A stretch of DNA of 64,000 nucleotides from Exiguobacterium sp. SL-9 (GTDB lineage Bacteria > Bacillota > Bacilli > Exiguobacteriales > Exiguobacteriaceae), in NCBI RefSeq assembly GCF_004336985.1, contig NZ_SJUO01000002.1, forward strand, positions 620,001 through 684,000, in the 5' to 3' direction. Shown in pieces: positions 33,096 to 41,256 of the stretch. Below the pieces are notes generated by a model. It did no database searches and was not told where the DNA came from. It saw only the letters and a list, made by a program, of their open reading frames with translations. The position numbers and the translations under genes were made by a program. Within the stretch, counting starts at the first letter, position 1, and the number at the start of each line of letters is the position of its first letter.

Positions 33096-33124
33096 TTGTC
33101 TTTTCAGAAAAAATCCGGTATGAT
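33096..33124 (+). promoter_or_regulatory. Sigma-A promoter of the SulP gene
   Basis: TTGTCT (33096-33101), 17 bases, TATGAT (33119-33124). About 110 bp of leader follow before the coding region. Confidence 0.75.
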
Positions 33125-33239
33125 GAAACACGTTGTGAAAACATGTATCGGTCGAACCATTTCTTTCATATAATGCGGGGTTTGATCTTCGTGAGACTCG
33201 GAGATCAAAGTCAAAAAATATATAGAGAGGTGTGTTCTT

Positions 33240-34721
33240 TTGGAAAAATTGAATACGATTAAACAAGATTGGCTCGGCAACGTCCGGGCTGACGTCCTTG
33301 CGGGGATCGTCGTCGCGCTCGCGCTCATCCCTGAGGCGATCGCGTTCTCACTCATCGCTGGAGTCAATCCGATGGTCGGGTTGTACGCGTCATTCATCAT
33401 CGCCATGGTCATCTCGATTGCCGGTGGTCGTCCGGCCATGATCTCGGCCGCGACCGGCGCGATGGCCCTCGTCATCGTCTCGCTCGTCGCAGACCATGGC
33501 CTCGAGTACTTGCTCGCGGCCGGTATTTTGACGGGAATCATTCAAATCGCACTCGGCTATCTCGGCATCGCCCGGTTGATGAAGTTCATCCCGCGCGCCG
33601 TCATGGTCGGGTTCGTCAATGCGCTCGCGATTTTGATCTTTCAGGCACAATTGTCGAACTTTGAAGGCGAGAGCTGGATCATCTGGGCCATCGTCGCTGC
33701 ATCACTCGCGATTATCTTCTTGTTCCCGCGTATCACAAAAGCGATTCCGGCCCCGCTCGTCGCCATCGTCGTCATGACGGTGCTCGCCATCACGCTCGGT
33801 CTCGACACGAAAAACATCGGTGACATGGGAACGATTTCAGCAACACTACCGGAATTTTTATTCCCGAACGTCCCGTTGACGTTTGACACGTTGATGATCA
33901 TCCTTCCCTACTCGATCTCCCTCGCCTTCGTCGGATTGATCGAGTCACTGCTCACGGCCCAAATCGTCGATGATATGACAGGAACAGATTCAAATAAAAA
34001 CCGCGAGTCACGCGGGCAAGGAATTTCGAACATCATCGCCGGTTTCTTCGGCGGGATGCCAGGTTGTGCGATGATCGGCCAATCGGTCATCAACGTTTCA
34101 TCCGGTGCCCGCGGGCGTCTGTCGACGTTCGTCGCTGGACTCGCGTTGTTCCTCATGATCATGACAATGAGCGACATTTTGATGCTCATCCCGGTCGGCG
34201 CCCTCGTCGGCGTCATGTTCTTCGTCTCGTATGCGACGTTTGACTGGGGCTCGCTCAAAGCGATGCGCACCGCTCAAAAATCGGATACGGTCGTCATGCT
34301 CGTCACCGTGCTCGTGACGGTCATCACCCACGACTTGTCACTCGGTGTGTTCGCCGGGATTTTGACGGCAGCGATCCTCTTCGCCGCAAAAATTTCGAAA
34401 GTCGAACTTGATCGCAGTGTAGACGCCGATCGTGCTCGTTACATCGTGAACGGTCAGCTCTTCTTCGCCTCGACGTCTGAGTTCGTCAATCAGTTCGATG
34501 TGACTGAAGACGCCGAAGCTGGTGTCAAACACGTCACGATCGACTTCTCGAACACCCATCTTTGGGATGACTCGGCCATCGGTGCCATCGATAAAGTCGT
34601 CTTCAAATATCGCGAAGTCGGGATCGAGCCGGAACTGTTGAACTTGAACAAAGATTCAGAGAAACTGCTCAATACGCTCGCGCTTCACTTGAAGCAACAA
34701 GAAGCAAACGCCGGCCATTGA
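33240..34721 (+). CDS. SulP family anion transporter with STAS domain
   Basis: A 493-residue membrane protein of the sulfate permease family (sulfate, bicarbonate or other anions). About 10-12 hydrophobic segments cover residues 15-375, starting DVLAGIVVALALIPEAIAFSLIAG. A cytoplasmic STAS domain covers about 395-490 (HVTIDFSNTHLWDDSAIGAIDKV). The start is a TTG at 33240 with GAGAGGTG about eight bases upstream. The nearest in-frame ATG options would cut off the first transmembrane segment. It is transcribed alone, divergently from arsR. The anion cannot be decided from sequence. Confidence 0.92.
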   Translation: MEKLNTIKQDWLGNVRADVLAGIVVALALIPEAIAFSLIAGVNPMVGLYASFIIAMVISIAGGRPAMISAATGAMALVIVSLVADHGLEYLLAAGILTGIIQIALGYLGIARLMKFIPRAVMVGFVNALAILIFQAQLSNFEGESWIIWAIVAASLAIIFLFPRITKAIPAPLVAIVVMTVLAITLGLDTKNIGDMGTISATLPEFLFPNVPLTFDTLMIILPYSISLAFVGLIESLLTAQIVDDMTGTDSNKNRESRGQGISNIIAGFFGGMPGCAMIGQSVINVSSGARGRLSTFVAGLALFLMIMTMSDILMLIPVGALVGVMFFVSYATFDWGSLKAMRTAQKSDTVVMLVTVLVTVITHDLSLGVFAGILTAAILFAAKISKVELDRSVDADRARYIVNGQLFFASTSEFVNQFDVTEDAEAGVKHVTIDFSNTHLWDDSAIGAIDKVVFKYREVGIEPELLNLNKDSEKLLNTLALHLKQQEANAGH

Positions 34722-34733
34722 TGTCGTTTTTGC

Positions 34734-34764
34734 GGGAGTGGACATTTGCGTTCACTCCCTTTTT
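34734..34764 (+). terminator. Rho-independent terminator after the SulP gene
   Basis: GGGAGTGGAC pairs with GTTCACTCCC (one G-U), 6-base loop, followed by TTTTT. Confidence 0.92.
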
Positions 34765-34829
34765 ATACCCACGCTTCTATAAAATCGCATATACTACAAG
34801 TAGATTGTGTGAAAGAGGAGGACGTTTTT

Positions 34830-35243
34830 ATGGGAAAGGTATTTTTAGCGGCAGACGGGTCTGCCCACTCGAAGCGGGCACTTGAGAAAGCAATCCAGCT
34901 CGCCAAGGCATCAGATGCATCAATCGACATCGTCCATGTCATCAGCGCCAAAGAATCGAAAGAAGCCGCGCTCAACTCGACCGGGAAAATCGATCTCGAA
35001 GCGAAGCGCAAATTGATGTTACAACCGCTCTTCGACCAAGTCGTCGCGGCTGGGCTCGACTATGAATATATCGAACTTCGTGGCGAACCAGACGTCGAGC
35101 TCGTCAAATACGCGAACCATCAACCGTATGAGTATGTCGTCGTCGGCTCCCGCGGATTGAACACGTTCCAGGAGTTCGTGCTCGGCAGTGTCAGCCATAA
35201 GCTGGCCAAACGCGCACTCGCGCCGGTCATCATCGTCAAATGA
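34830..35243 (+). CDS. Universal stress protein (UspA family, ATP-binding type)
   Basis: A 137-residue single Usp domain. It starts GKVFLAADGSAHSKRALEKA, and the nucleotide motif G-x2-G-x9-G(S) is intact in VVGSRGLNTFQEFVLGSVS, so ATP binding is likely. Cytoplasmic. Start at the ATG at 34830 with AGAGGAGG upstream. The longer frame from 34746 would begin inside the preceding terminator. It is monocistronic between two terminators. It follows the anion transporter gene in the same direction, but each has its own stop signal. Confidence 0.93.
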   Translation: MGKVFLAADGSAHSKRALEKAIQLAKASDASIDIVHVISAKESKEAALNSTGKIDLEAKRKLMLQPLFDQVVAAGLDYEYIELRGEPDVELVKYANHQPYEYVVVGSRGLNTFQEFVLGSVSHKLAKRALAPVIIVK

Positions 35244-35249
35244 TTGTCA

Positions 35250-35278
35250 CCCTTTCTCAGCCGAGAAAGGGCTTTTTT
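35250..35278 (+). terminator. Rho-independent terminator after the usp gene
   Basis: Perfect 9-bp stem CCCTTTCTC / GAGAAAGGG, 4-base loop, then CTTTTTT. Confidence 0.94.
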
Positions 35279-35349
35279 CTATTCCATACAGGAGACAGGT
35301 CCTAAGTGTGGAATGGGATAGTGAACTCATTTATGAAGGAGGAACACAA

Positions 35350-35553
35350 TTGGATATTGCCAATGATTCAAATTTATTGCTCATTTTATTGCCGCTGCTC
35401 GTGCTGCAACTCATTTTGCTCGTCGTCGCCTTGATTGATTTGCTGAAGCGACAAGAGACGAACGGACCGAAGTGGGTGTGGCTCCTCGTCATCCTGTTCA
35501 TCAACATCCTCGGACCGATTGTCTACTTCCTATGGGGACGGACGAAGCGATGA
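35350..35553 (+). CDS. PLDc_N domain small membrane protein (YxlE-like)
   Basis: A 67-residue protein with two transmembrane segments (about 8-29 and 41-61) and the charged loop DLLKRQETNGPKWVW. It ends NILGPIVYFLWGRTKR, the mark of the phospholipase-D N-terminal (PLDc_N) family. The start is a TTG at 35350, seven bases after AAGGAGG. Upstream in-frame codons do not fit a site. The ABC ATPase gene starts within its stop (ATGA). The order small PLDc_N protein, ATPase, permease equals yxlE-yxlF-yxlG of the Bacillus subtilis sigY operon. Confidence 0.88.
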   Translation: MDIANDSNLLLILLPLLVLQLILLVVALIDLLKRQETNGPKWVWLLVILFINILGPIVYFLWGRTKR

Positions 35554-36398
35554 ACGTCAAGCAACTGACGAAACAATTCGGTTCTTTCACCGCGCTCGAC
35601 GACGTCAGCTTCTCGCTTCGACCCGGCTGCACATCGCTCCTCGGTGAGAACGGGGCCGGAAAGACGACACTGCTCAACATGATTGCCCGAGTGACGACGC
35701 CGACGTCCGGACAGATTGTCGGGCACGATGCCATCCGCATCGGTTATCTGCCGCAGCGCCCGGCGCTCTATCCGTCGCTCACCCCGGTCGAGACGATTCG
35801 TTACGCGGCCGAGTTGACCGGGGTGACGGGTATCGATCCGGTCAAGCTGCTGAAGCGGGTCGGACTCGAGCCCGTCGATCGACCGGCGGCACACTTGTCA
35901 GGCGGCATGAGGCAACGGCTCGGCATCGCCCAGGCGCTCGTGCATGACCCGGAGCTGTTACTGCTCGATGAACCTGTCTCGGCGCTCGACCCGCGCGGAC
36001 GCCGGGAAGTGCTCGATTTATTAAGTGATTTGAAGCGGGAGCGGATGATCCTCTATTCGACGCATGTGCTCCCCGACGCCGAGGAAGCGAGCGACTGGGT
36101 GCTCCTGCTCCGGCAAGGTCGTCTCCTCATGGAAGGGACCGTGACCGATTTGCTCGGTTCAAAGTCGTCGATCCAAGTCCGTCTGTTCAATGATGTCGTG
36201 ACGGAAGACGAGTGGCGGACGCTCCCAGGCGTCAATCACGTCACCCGCTCCGGGACGACGTGGGAGCTCGAGACGGATACAAAAGACGTGACGGAACGGG
36301 CCCTGCTCCAAATGCTCCTCGAACGTGGTCTCCGGCTCCAATCGCTCCATGTCGGGCATCCATCGCTCGAGTCACTGTTCTTGGAGGTGAACGCCTGA
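35550..36398 (+). CDS. ABC transporter ATP-binding protein (YxlF-like)
   Basis: A 282-residue ATPase with Walker A GENGAGKTT, signature LSGGMRQRLGIAQAL, Walker B LLLLDEPVSALDP and switch histidine in YSTHVL. The Q-loop segment reads IGYLPQRPAL, as in exporters of the ABC-2 type. A C-terminal accessory domain follows (about 205-280). Start at the ATG at 35550, which overlaps the previous stop as ATGA. A longer frame from 35472 is excluded because it lies inside that gene. The permease gene overlaps its stop as TGATG. Substrate unknown. Confidence 0.92.
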   Translation: MNVKQLTKQFGSFTALDDVSFSLRPGCTSLLGENGAGKTTLLNMIARVTTPTSGQIVGHDAIRIGYLPQRPALYPSLTPVETIRYAAELTGVTGIDPVKLLKRVGLEPVDRPAAHLSGGMRQRLGIAQALVHDPELLLLDEPVSALDPRGRREVLDLLSDLKRERMILYSTHVLPDAEEASDWVLLLRQGRLLMEGTVTDLLGSKSSIQVRLFNDVVTEDEWRTLPGVNHVTRSGTTWELETDTKDVTERALLQMLLERGLRLQSLHVGHPSLESLFLEVNA

Positions 36399-37156
36399 TG
36401 AAAACGGCCATCTTCAAACAAGAGTGGATTGAGTCATGGCGCAATAAGCGGATGATTTGGGTGCCAATCGCCTTGATGTTGCTTGCGGCGATGCAGCCGC
36501 TCACGCTCTACTTCCTTCCGGACATCTTGGCTTCGGGCGGCAACTTGCCGGACGGCGCAGTCATCGAGATCCCGACTCCATCACCGGAAGAAGTACTCAT
36601 GTCGGCGAGCGAACAGTTGCGGCAAATCGGACTGCTCGTCGTCCTCTTGTCCGCGATGCATACGTTCAGCCACGAACGGTCGCTCGGCACGCTCGCCTGG
36701 CTCAAGTCACTCAACATTCCGGCGACACGAATCGTCCTCAGCAAATGGGGACATTATTCGCTACTTGCCGTCATCGCCGTCGCTCTCGCCCAATTGAGTG
36801 CCGCCTACTACACGATCGTTTTGTTCGAATCGTTTGACGTCACCGACTTCTTGGTCGCGACCGGACTGCTCATGCTCCATTTCGTCGTCCAGCTGTCGAT
36901 TTTCTTCTTGTTCGCGGCGTTGCTCGAGAGCGGCCTCGTCGCCCTCGTCATCACGCTCGCCCTCCACTTCATCATGTCGCTTCTTCTCGGGTGGCTCGAA
37001 TGGGATTGGATGCCATGGCGGCTCGGCTCGTTATCGGCCGAAGTGCTCATGGGCGAGAGCATACTCGTTTGGCCAATCGTCAGTAGCGTCTTGTTGATTG
37101 CCGTGACGCTCTTCGTCGCCTCGAAACGGTTGTTGTTCATTAGCCGTTCATCATGA
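36398..37156 (+). CDS. ABC-2 type transporter permease (YxlG-like)
   Basis: A 252-residue membrane protein with six hydrophobic segments. The N-terminus is MKTAIFKQEWIESWRNKRM, an extracellular loop follows the first segment, and HTFSHERSLGTLAWLKSL is typical of ABC-2 permeases. The start overlaps the ATPase stop as TGATG, and GGAGGTGA lies upstream. It is the last gene of the three-gene operon and is followed by a terminator. It probably exports a lipid- or peptide-like compound, or acts in membrane stress (inference from the yxl homology). Confidence 0.9.
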   Translation: MKTAIFKQEWIESWRNKRMIWVPIALMLLAAMQPLTLYFLPDILASGGNLPDGAVIEIPTPSPEEVLMSASEQLRQIGLLVVLLSAMHTFSHERSLGTLAWLKSLNIPATRIVLSKWGHYSLLAVIAVALAQLSAAYYTIVLFESFDVTDFLVATGLLMLHFVVQLSIFFLFAALLESGLVALVITLALHFIMSLLLGWLEWDWMPWRLGSLSAEVLMGESILVWPIVSSVLLIAVTLFVASKRLLFISRSS

Positions 37157-37174
37157 CCTGCAAGCATCATGTGA

Positions 37175-37203
37175 AAGCCATCGGAAAAATCCGGTGGCTT
37201 TTT
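37175..37203 (+). terminator. Rho-independent terminator after the yxlG-like gene
   Basis: AAGCCATCGGA pairs with TCCGGTGGCTT (one G-U), loop AAAA, then TTTTT. Confidence 0.93.
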
Positions 37204-37295
37204 AGGTACAATGAATCAAATTAAGAAATATAATTTCCTATTTTTATCACATATAATTGAATTAAAAATACAAAATGGTACACTTTCGAGTAAGT

Positions 37296-37311
37296 GGTAA
37301 AGCGCTTACAT
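37296..37311. promoter_or_regulatory. cre-like site upstream of the NamZ-like gene
   Basis: GGTAAAGCGCTTACAT contains the palindrome GTAAAGCGCTTAC, read on the minus strand as ATGTAAGCGCTTTAC, one mismatch from the cre consensus. A possible promoter TTGAAT-N16-TACACT (37258-37285) lies just upstream, so bound CcpA would act as a block near the transcript start. Confidence 0.65.
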
Positions 37312-37330
37312 TCATAAAGGAGGAATTGTT

Positions 37331-38566
37331 ATGAAGAAATGGATCGGTGGTCTAGCCGCCCTCACACTCGTCACATCATCTGTCATGTTACTCGATGCCG
37401 ATGCCAAGTCCGTCCCGAAGAAGCCGAAAGTTGAACTCGGGGTCGACCGGTTGATGGATAGTCCTGAGCTATTGGCTGGAAAGCGGGTCGGACTGATTAC
37501 GAATCCGACCGGGATCGATGCCAATATGACGAGCATCGTCGACTTGTTCCACAACTCGGATGATTTCGAACTGACGGCACTGTACGGACCAGAACACGGC
37601 GTCCGCGGTGATGCCCAAGCCGGGTCGACGATCAGCTCGTACATCGACGAAGTGACGGGACTCCCTGTCTATAGTCTGTACGGCGCGACGAAGAAACCGA
37701 CGGCCGAAATGCTCAAGGATGTCGACGTACTCGTCTTCGACATTCAGGATGTCGGCACGCGCTTCTATACGTACATCTATACGATGGCGTATGCGATGGA
37801 AGCTGCGGCTGAGAATGACATCCCGTTCGTCGTCCTCGACCGTCCAAACCCGCAAGGTGGCCTCCGCGTCGAAGGACCGGTGCTCGATCCGGCCTACTCG
37901 AGCTTCATCGGCCTCTACCCGATTCCACTCAAGCACGGGATGACCGTCGGTGAGCTCGCCCGCTTGTTCAACACGGAGTACCAACTGCAAGCCGACCTCG
38001 AAGTCGTCAAGATGAAGGGCTGGAAGCGCTCGATGCTGTACGAAGATACCGGACTCCCGTTCGTCATGCCGTCACCGAATATGCCAACGACGGACACGGT
38101 CAACGTCTATCCGGCGACCGGTCTGTTCGAAGGGACGAACCTGTCGGAAGGACGCGGCACGACGAAGCCGTTCCAATTGATTGGTGCCCCGTATGTGAAG
38201 GCACATGACTACGCCAAGACGCTGAACGACCTCGAACTACCAGGTGTCACGTTCCGCGCTGCCTCGTTCACACCGACGTTCTCGAAGAACGCGGGCAAAC
38301 TGTCGCACGGTGTCGAAGTGTACGTCACCGAGCCGACGAAGTTCGAAGCGGTCAAGACCGGCATCGCCATGGTCAAGACGGCGCACGACTTGTATCCGGA
38401 CGACTTCGAGTTCCTCGCCAACGACTTCATCACGAAGCTGACCGGGAACGCCTATGTGAAAGATATGATCCTCGCCGGCGAGTCGCTCGAGGCGATCATG
38501 GCGAAAGTCGATGCCGAGCGAGATGCGTTCTTACCGATTCGGAAAGAGTATTTACTGTATAAGTAA
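37331..38566 (+). CDS. namZ: Secreted exo-beta-N-acetylmuramidase NamZ-like (DUF1343)
   Basis: Members of this family release terminal MurNAc from peptidoglycan fragments outside the cell, as shown for YbbC (NamZ) of Bacillus subtilis. The 411-residue precursor has a signal peptide (KKW, hydrophobic core to about residue 25). The mature part shows AGKRVGLITNPTG, LYGPEHGVRGD (catalytic-type E88), VFDIQDVGTRFYTYIYTM, LDRPNPQGG and TNLSEGRGTTKPF. AAAGGAGG precedes the ATG. A cre-like site suggests carbon control. No other muropeptide-recycling gene is adjacent, unlike in Bacillus. Confidence 0.92.
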   Translation: MKKWIGGLAALTLVTSSVMLLDADAKSVPKKPKVELGVDRLMDSPELLAGKRVGLITNPTGIDANMTSIVDLFHNSDDFELTALYGPEHGVRGDAQAGSTISSYIDEVTGLPVYSLYGATKKPTAEMLKDVDVLVFDIQDVGTRFYTYIYTMAYAMEAAAENDIPFVVLDRPNPQGGLRVEGPVLDPAYSSFIGLYPIPLKHGMTVGELARLFNTEYQLQADLEVVKMKGWKRSMLYEDTGLPFVMPSPNMPTTDTVNVYPATGLFEGTNLSEGRGTTKPFQLIGAPYVKAHDYAKTLNDLELPGVTFRAASFTPTFSKNAGKLSHGVEVYVTEPTKFEAVKTGIAMVKTAHDLYPDDFEFLANDFITKLTGNAYVKDMILAGESLEAIMAKVDAERDAFLPIRKEYLLYK

Positions 38567-38609
38567 GGGCTGGGTAATGAAACTTAAATCGATATTTCAA
38601 AATTATAAT

Positions 38610-38652
38610 AACAGAGCATTGAAGAAATCCATTCAATGCTCTGTTTTATTTT
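38610..38652. terminator. Bidirectional terminator between namZ and the SMI1/KNR4 gene
   Basis: 14-bp perfect stem AACAGAGCATTGAA / TTCAATGCTCTGTT, 8-base loop, followed by TTATTTT on the plus strand. The minus-strand side is weaker. Confidence 0.9.
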
Positions 38653-39304
38653 AAAAATTTAGTCCTAACCAATTTTTAAATCGGTTGGCAGTCTCCCCCT
38701 CAGCTAGAATGCCGCTTGTTGAATTCATTGTAAAAGGGAGCCACTGATTATCTTCACATCCTACAAATCCTAAGCTTGACCAACTTTCAATGAGTTCAAT
38801 GAAAGTGTTTGCTAATCGATAGCCATGGCCTTCTCCATCGTCATGACTCAAATAGATAATTGGAGCTTCATCGAGACTGTCTATTAAGTCAAAGGCAATG
38901 TAATCTCCATTTCCGACTTCACAAAAGACGAGCTTGTTGTGCCAAATTTTGTCGTACTTATCTTCCGCATTTGGAAACACTTGATTGACCCACTCTTTTC
39001 GTTCTTCTTCCAATCGCGGAAGGCTTTCTATACTCCAATGAAAGTTGCTACTAACCGAATCTCTAAACTCGTGTGGGGTGACTAAATCCTCAGGCAGAGA
39101 CCAATAAAAGCTGAATCCCCCAGAAAACTCTTGTAAAACACGTTTAAAACTCTCGGGCAACTGGACTCCAAGCCGTTTCTCCATTTGAAAAATTTGCTCT
39201 TCAGAAATGGGGTTTTCAACTACAACTTCCTGAACATCTCCACCCAACTGTTGAATCCGGGAAGCAATGGCGTGAGTTCTTGTTTCTAATAACTCGTAAT
39301 TCAT
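38651..39304 (-). CDS. SMI1/KNR4 (SUKH) family protein
   Basis: A 217-residue acidic cytoplasmic protein. The segment ISEEQIFQMEKRLGVQLPESFKRVLQEFSGG is the N-terminal mark of the SUKH fold, and NGDYIAFDL with IIYLSHDDGEGH are later typical strands. Many SUKH proteins are immunity proteins against secreted or contact-delivered nucleases, but some are regulatory. No toxin gene is adjacent. The gene is visibly more AT-rich than its neighbours, which suggests recent acquisition. Start at the ATG at 39304 with GGAGAAACG upstream. Confidence 0.85.
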   Translation of the reverse strand: MNYELLETRTHAIASRIQQLGGDVQEVVVENPISEEQIFQMEKRLGVQLPESFKRVLQEFSGGFSFYWSLPEDLVTPHEFRDSVSSNFHWSIESLPRLEEERKEWVNQVFPNAEDKYDKIWHNKLVFCEVGNGDYIAFDLIDSLDEAPIIYLSHDDGEGHGYRLANTFIELIESWSSLGFVGCEDNQWLPFTMNSTSGILAEGETANRFKNWLGLNF

Positions 39305-39482
39305 TTCGTTTCTCCTTTTCACTCCAGACCAATTCCCCGATAAAATGATATACCTACAATTCACTAAAGGATACGCTAGTTTAGCTTTTACTTCTTTCGT
39401 TTTTGTCAGCTACCCACCTTGCTGTCTCACCTTAAGAACGCATTAGAATCGACGATTCACGTCCAAGTCTTTTGACCAAATG

Positions 39483-39518
39483 AAAAAAGGGAAGTAGCAT
39501 GGATTGCGACTTCCCTTT
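39483..39518 (-). terminator. Rho-independent terminator after the CsbD-like gene
   Basis: 9-bp perfect stem AAGGGAAGT / ACTTCCCTT around a 13-base loop, followed by TTTTTT on the minus strand. Confidence 0.88.
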
Positions 39519-39520
39519 GC

Positions 39521-39718
39521 TTAGCGGCGTTCGTCTTTCAGACTTTCAAGATTTTGTTGGGCTTGACCCGTCTTCTCTTTGGCCGTCCCCTTCACTTGAT
39601 CTTTTTGCCCTTCACGTTTGAGCGATTGATTGTCCGACGCTTTGCCGACCGCTTCTTTCGCTTTTCCTGCCGCTTTATCAATCAAACCATCGACTTTTTT
39701 GTTGAGTCCGTCTTTCAT
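39521..39718 (-). CDS. CsbD family general stress protein
   Basis: A 65-residue, highly charged, probably disordered protein (KVDGLIDKAAGKAKEAVGKA, then REGQKDQVKGTAKEKTGQ). It shows the repeated KxxGKAKExxG pattern of CsbD proteins. In Bacillus subtilis csbD belongs to the sigma-B general stress regulon. The molecular role is unknown. A sigma-B-like promoter lies about 40 bp upstream. Its length is normal for the family. GGAGGAGA precedes the ATG. Confidence 0.93.
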   Translation of the reverse strand: MKDGLNKKVDGLIDKAAGKAKEAVGKASDNQSLKREGQKDQVKGTAKEKTGQAQQNLESLKDERR

Positions 39719-39754
39719 CTAAATCTCCTCCTCGTGATATCATGTCTAATTGAT

Positions 39755-39779
39755 GTACCACTCTGAGGAAAACTCAAAC
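39755..39779 (-). promoter_or_regulatory. Sigma-B-like promoter of the CsbD gene
   Basis: On the minus strand GTTTGA, 13 bases, TGGTAC resembles GTTTAA-N12-15-GGGTAT. The match to the -10 region is partial. Support comes mainly from the downstream gene family. Confidence 0.5.
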
Positions 39780-40172
39780 ATAGTGCTCTTTGACGAGCAC
39801 CCGGAACCGGGGACGGACGGTCAGTTCAATCGTCGTCACCGTACGATTCCGATCTTCGTTCATGACGATCAACAGCTCGCCGTGGTCACGTCGATCTTCG
39901 AGCACTTCCACTTTCCCGACCGTTCGCAGCAACTGATAGTAAAGCAACTCGCCCGACGCGTCTTTGACGTTCACTTCGAACTCATGATAACTCGGTGAGA
40001 TTTTGAAGTAGAACGACTCCGTTCCGTTCGAGAAGCGGAACACCGATTCGTCATAATAGAACGGGAGTGTCGTGTCCATCCGCTTTGGCTCGACCGTACA
40101 AAACAACGCCCACGCCATCTCATCTGGAAACTTCTCACTCGACTCTTCTTTATTGAACTGCCACTTTTTCAT
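39774..40172 (-). CDS. Small protein of unknown function
   Basis: I do not recognise this 132-residue protein. It has no signal peptide or membrane segment and an alternating pattern that suggests a mostly beta-strand fold (for example FRFSNGTESFYFKISP and TTIELTVRPRFRVLVKE). Start set at the ATG at 40172, seven bases after GAGGG. A GTG three bases earlier is also in frame. It is followed by the CsbD gene in the same direction. The sigma-B-like promoter of csbD overlaps its last codons. Confidence 0.7.
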   Translation of the reverse strand: MKKWQFNKEESSEKFPDEMAWALFCTVEPKRMDTTLPFYYDESVFRFSNGTESFYFKISPSYHEFEVNVKDASGELLYYQLLRTVGKVEVLEDRRDHGELLIVMNEDRNRTVTTIELTVRPRFRVLVKEHYV

Positions 40173-40318
40173 CACGATCCCTCACTTCGACTCCCATTAA
40201 TTGTCTGAATAATTCGACTATTATATTTCATTCGGCAACGGGTTCGGAAATTCCTGCAAACGGGAACAAAACCTTGTACGCTATTTCACGTTCTTGAATT
40301 GAAAGGAGTTGCGTCAAC

Positions 40319-41251
40319 GTGTCTATCATCGCCCTCGACCATGTCACGAAACGGTTCGGTGAGACGATTGCCTTAAACGACTTTTCACTTCACGTCGAAT
40401 CCGGCGAACTATTCGGCCTACTCGGACCGAACGGGGCCGGTAAGACGACCGCCATCTCGGTCATGCTGAACTTATATCCTGCCGACAGCGGTTCGATCCA
40501 AATCTTCGACCACTCGATGCCAAAGGACGAACTGACGATCAAACGACGCGTCGGCATCGTCCCACAGCACGTCTCCGTGTACGATCAGCTGACCGTCTTC
40601 GAGAACATCCAATTTTTCGCCGAACTGTACGGCTTCAAGCCGGCCGAGGCGAAACAAAAGACCGTGGCCGCCCTCGATTTCGTCGAACTCACCCCGCACC
40701 AAAAGAAACGTCCGCCGGAACTATCCGGGGGGCTCCTTCGTCGTCTCAACATCGCCTGCGGCATCGTCCATGAACCAGAACTCATCTTTATGGATGAGCC
40801 GACCGTCGCCATCGACCCGCAGTCACGTAACACGATCCTCGAGAATATCCGCGAGTTGAATCGACGCGGGGCGACAATCATCTATACGTCCCATTATATG
40901 GAGGAAGTCGAGATGCTCTGCGACCGTGTCGCCATCGTCGATGAGGGACGGATTATCGCGGAGGGGACGCAAGATGAACTGAAAGATCAAGTCATGACGC
41001 TTGAGACGGCTCGGATTAAAGTCGACGCCCTCACCCCTGGCCTCTTGGAACGACTCGAGTCGCTTGATCGGGTGAAGAAAGTCGATTACGATGAACCTTT
41101 TCTTGACGTGTCGCTCGAGAAAGATACCCCACTCGCCCCACTCCTTGACGTGCTTCACGACGAGCAGATCCGTTTCACCTCGATCACGGTCGACCGCCCG
41201 TCACTCAACACCGTCTTCCTGGCCCTGACCGGTAAGACGCTGAGGGAGTGA
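40319..41251 (+). CDS. ABC transporter ATP-binding protein of a drug-type exporter
   Basis: A 310-residue ATPase of the DrrA/CcmA branch: Walker A GPNGAGKTT, Q-loop IVPQHVSVYDQLT, signature LSGGLLRRLNIACGIVH, Walker B LIFMDEPTVAIDP and switch histidine in YTSHYMEEVE. A C-terminal regulatory domain follows (about 220-310). The start is a GTG at 40319 with GAAAGGAG upstream. Two ABC-2 permease genes follow, each overlapping or touching the previous one, so the three make a complete exporter. Typical substrates are antibiotics or lipids. None can be named here. Confidence 0.93.
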   Translation: MSIIALDHVTKRFGETIALNDFSLHVESGELFGLLGPNGAGKTTAISVMLNLYPADSGSIQIFDHSMPKDELTIKRRVGIVPQHVSVYDQLTVFENIQFFAELYGFKPAEAKQKTVAALDFVELTPHQKKRPPELSGGLLRRLNIACGIVHEPELIFMDEPTVAIDPQSRNTILENIRELNRRGATIIYTSHYMEEVEMLCDRVAIVDEGRIIAEGTQDELKDQVMTLETARIKVDALTPGLLERLESLDRVKKVDYDEPFLDVSLEKDTPLAPLLDVLHDEQIRFTSITVDRPSLNTVFLALTGKTLRE

Positions 41252-41256
41252 GCGCG

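Noticed and set aside
33104-33541. Antisense frames over the SulP gene and similar long shadow frames elsewhere
   Set aside because: They arise from the strong GC bias at third codon positions. They lack ribosome binding sites and overlap clear genes completely.
38651-39304. Toxin-immunity locus around the SUKH gene
   Set aside because: Neighbours are a muramidase-like enzyme with a housekeeping look and a CsbD gene. No polymorphic toxin is visible.
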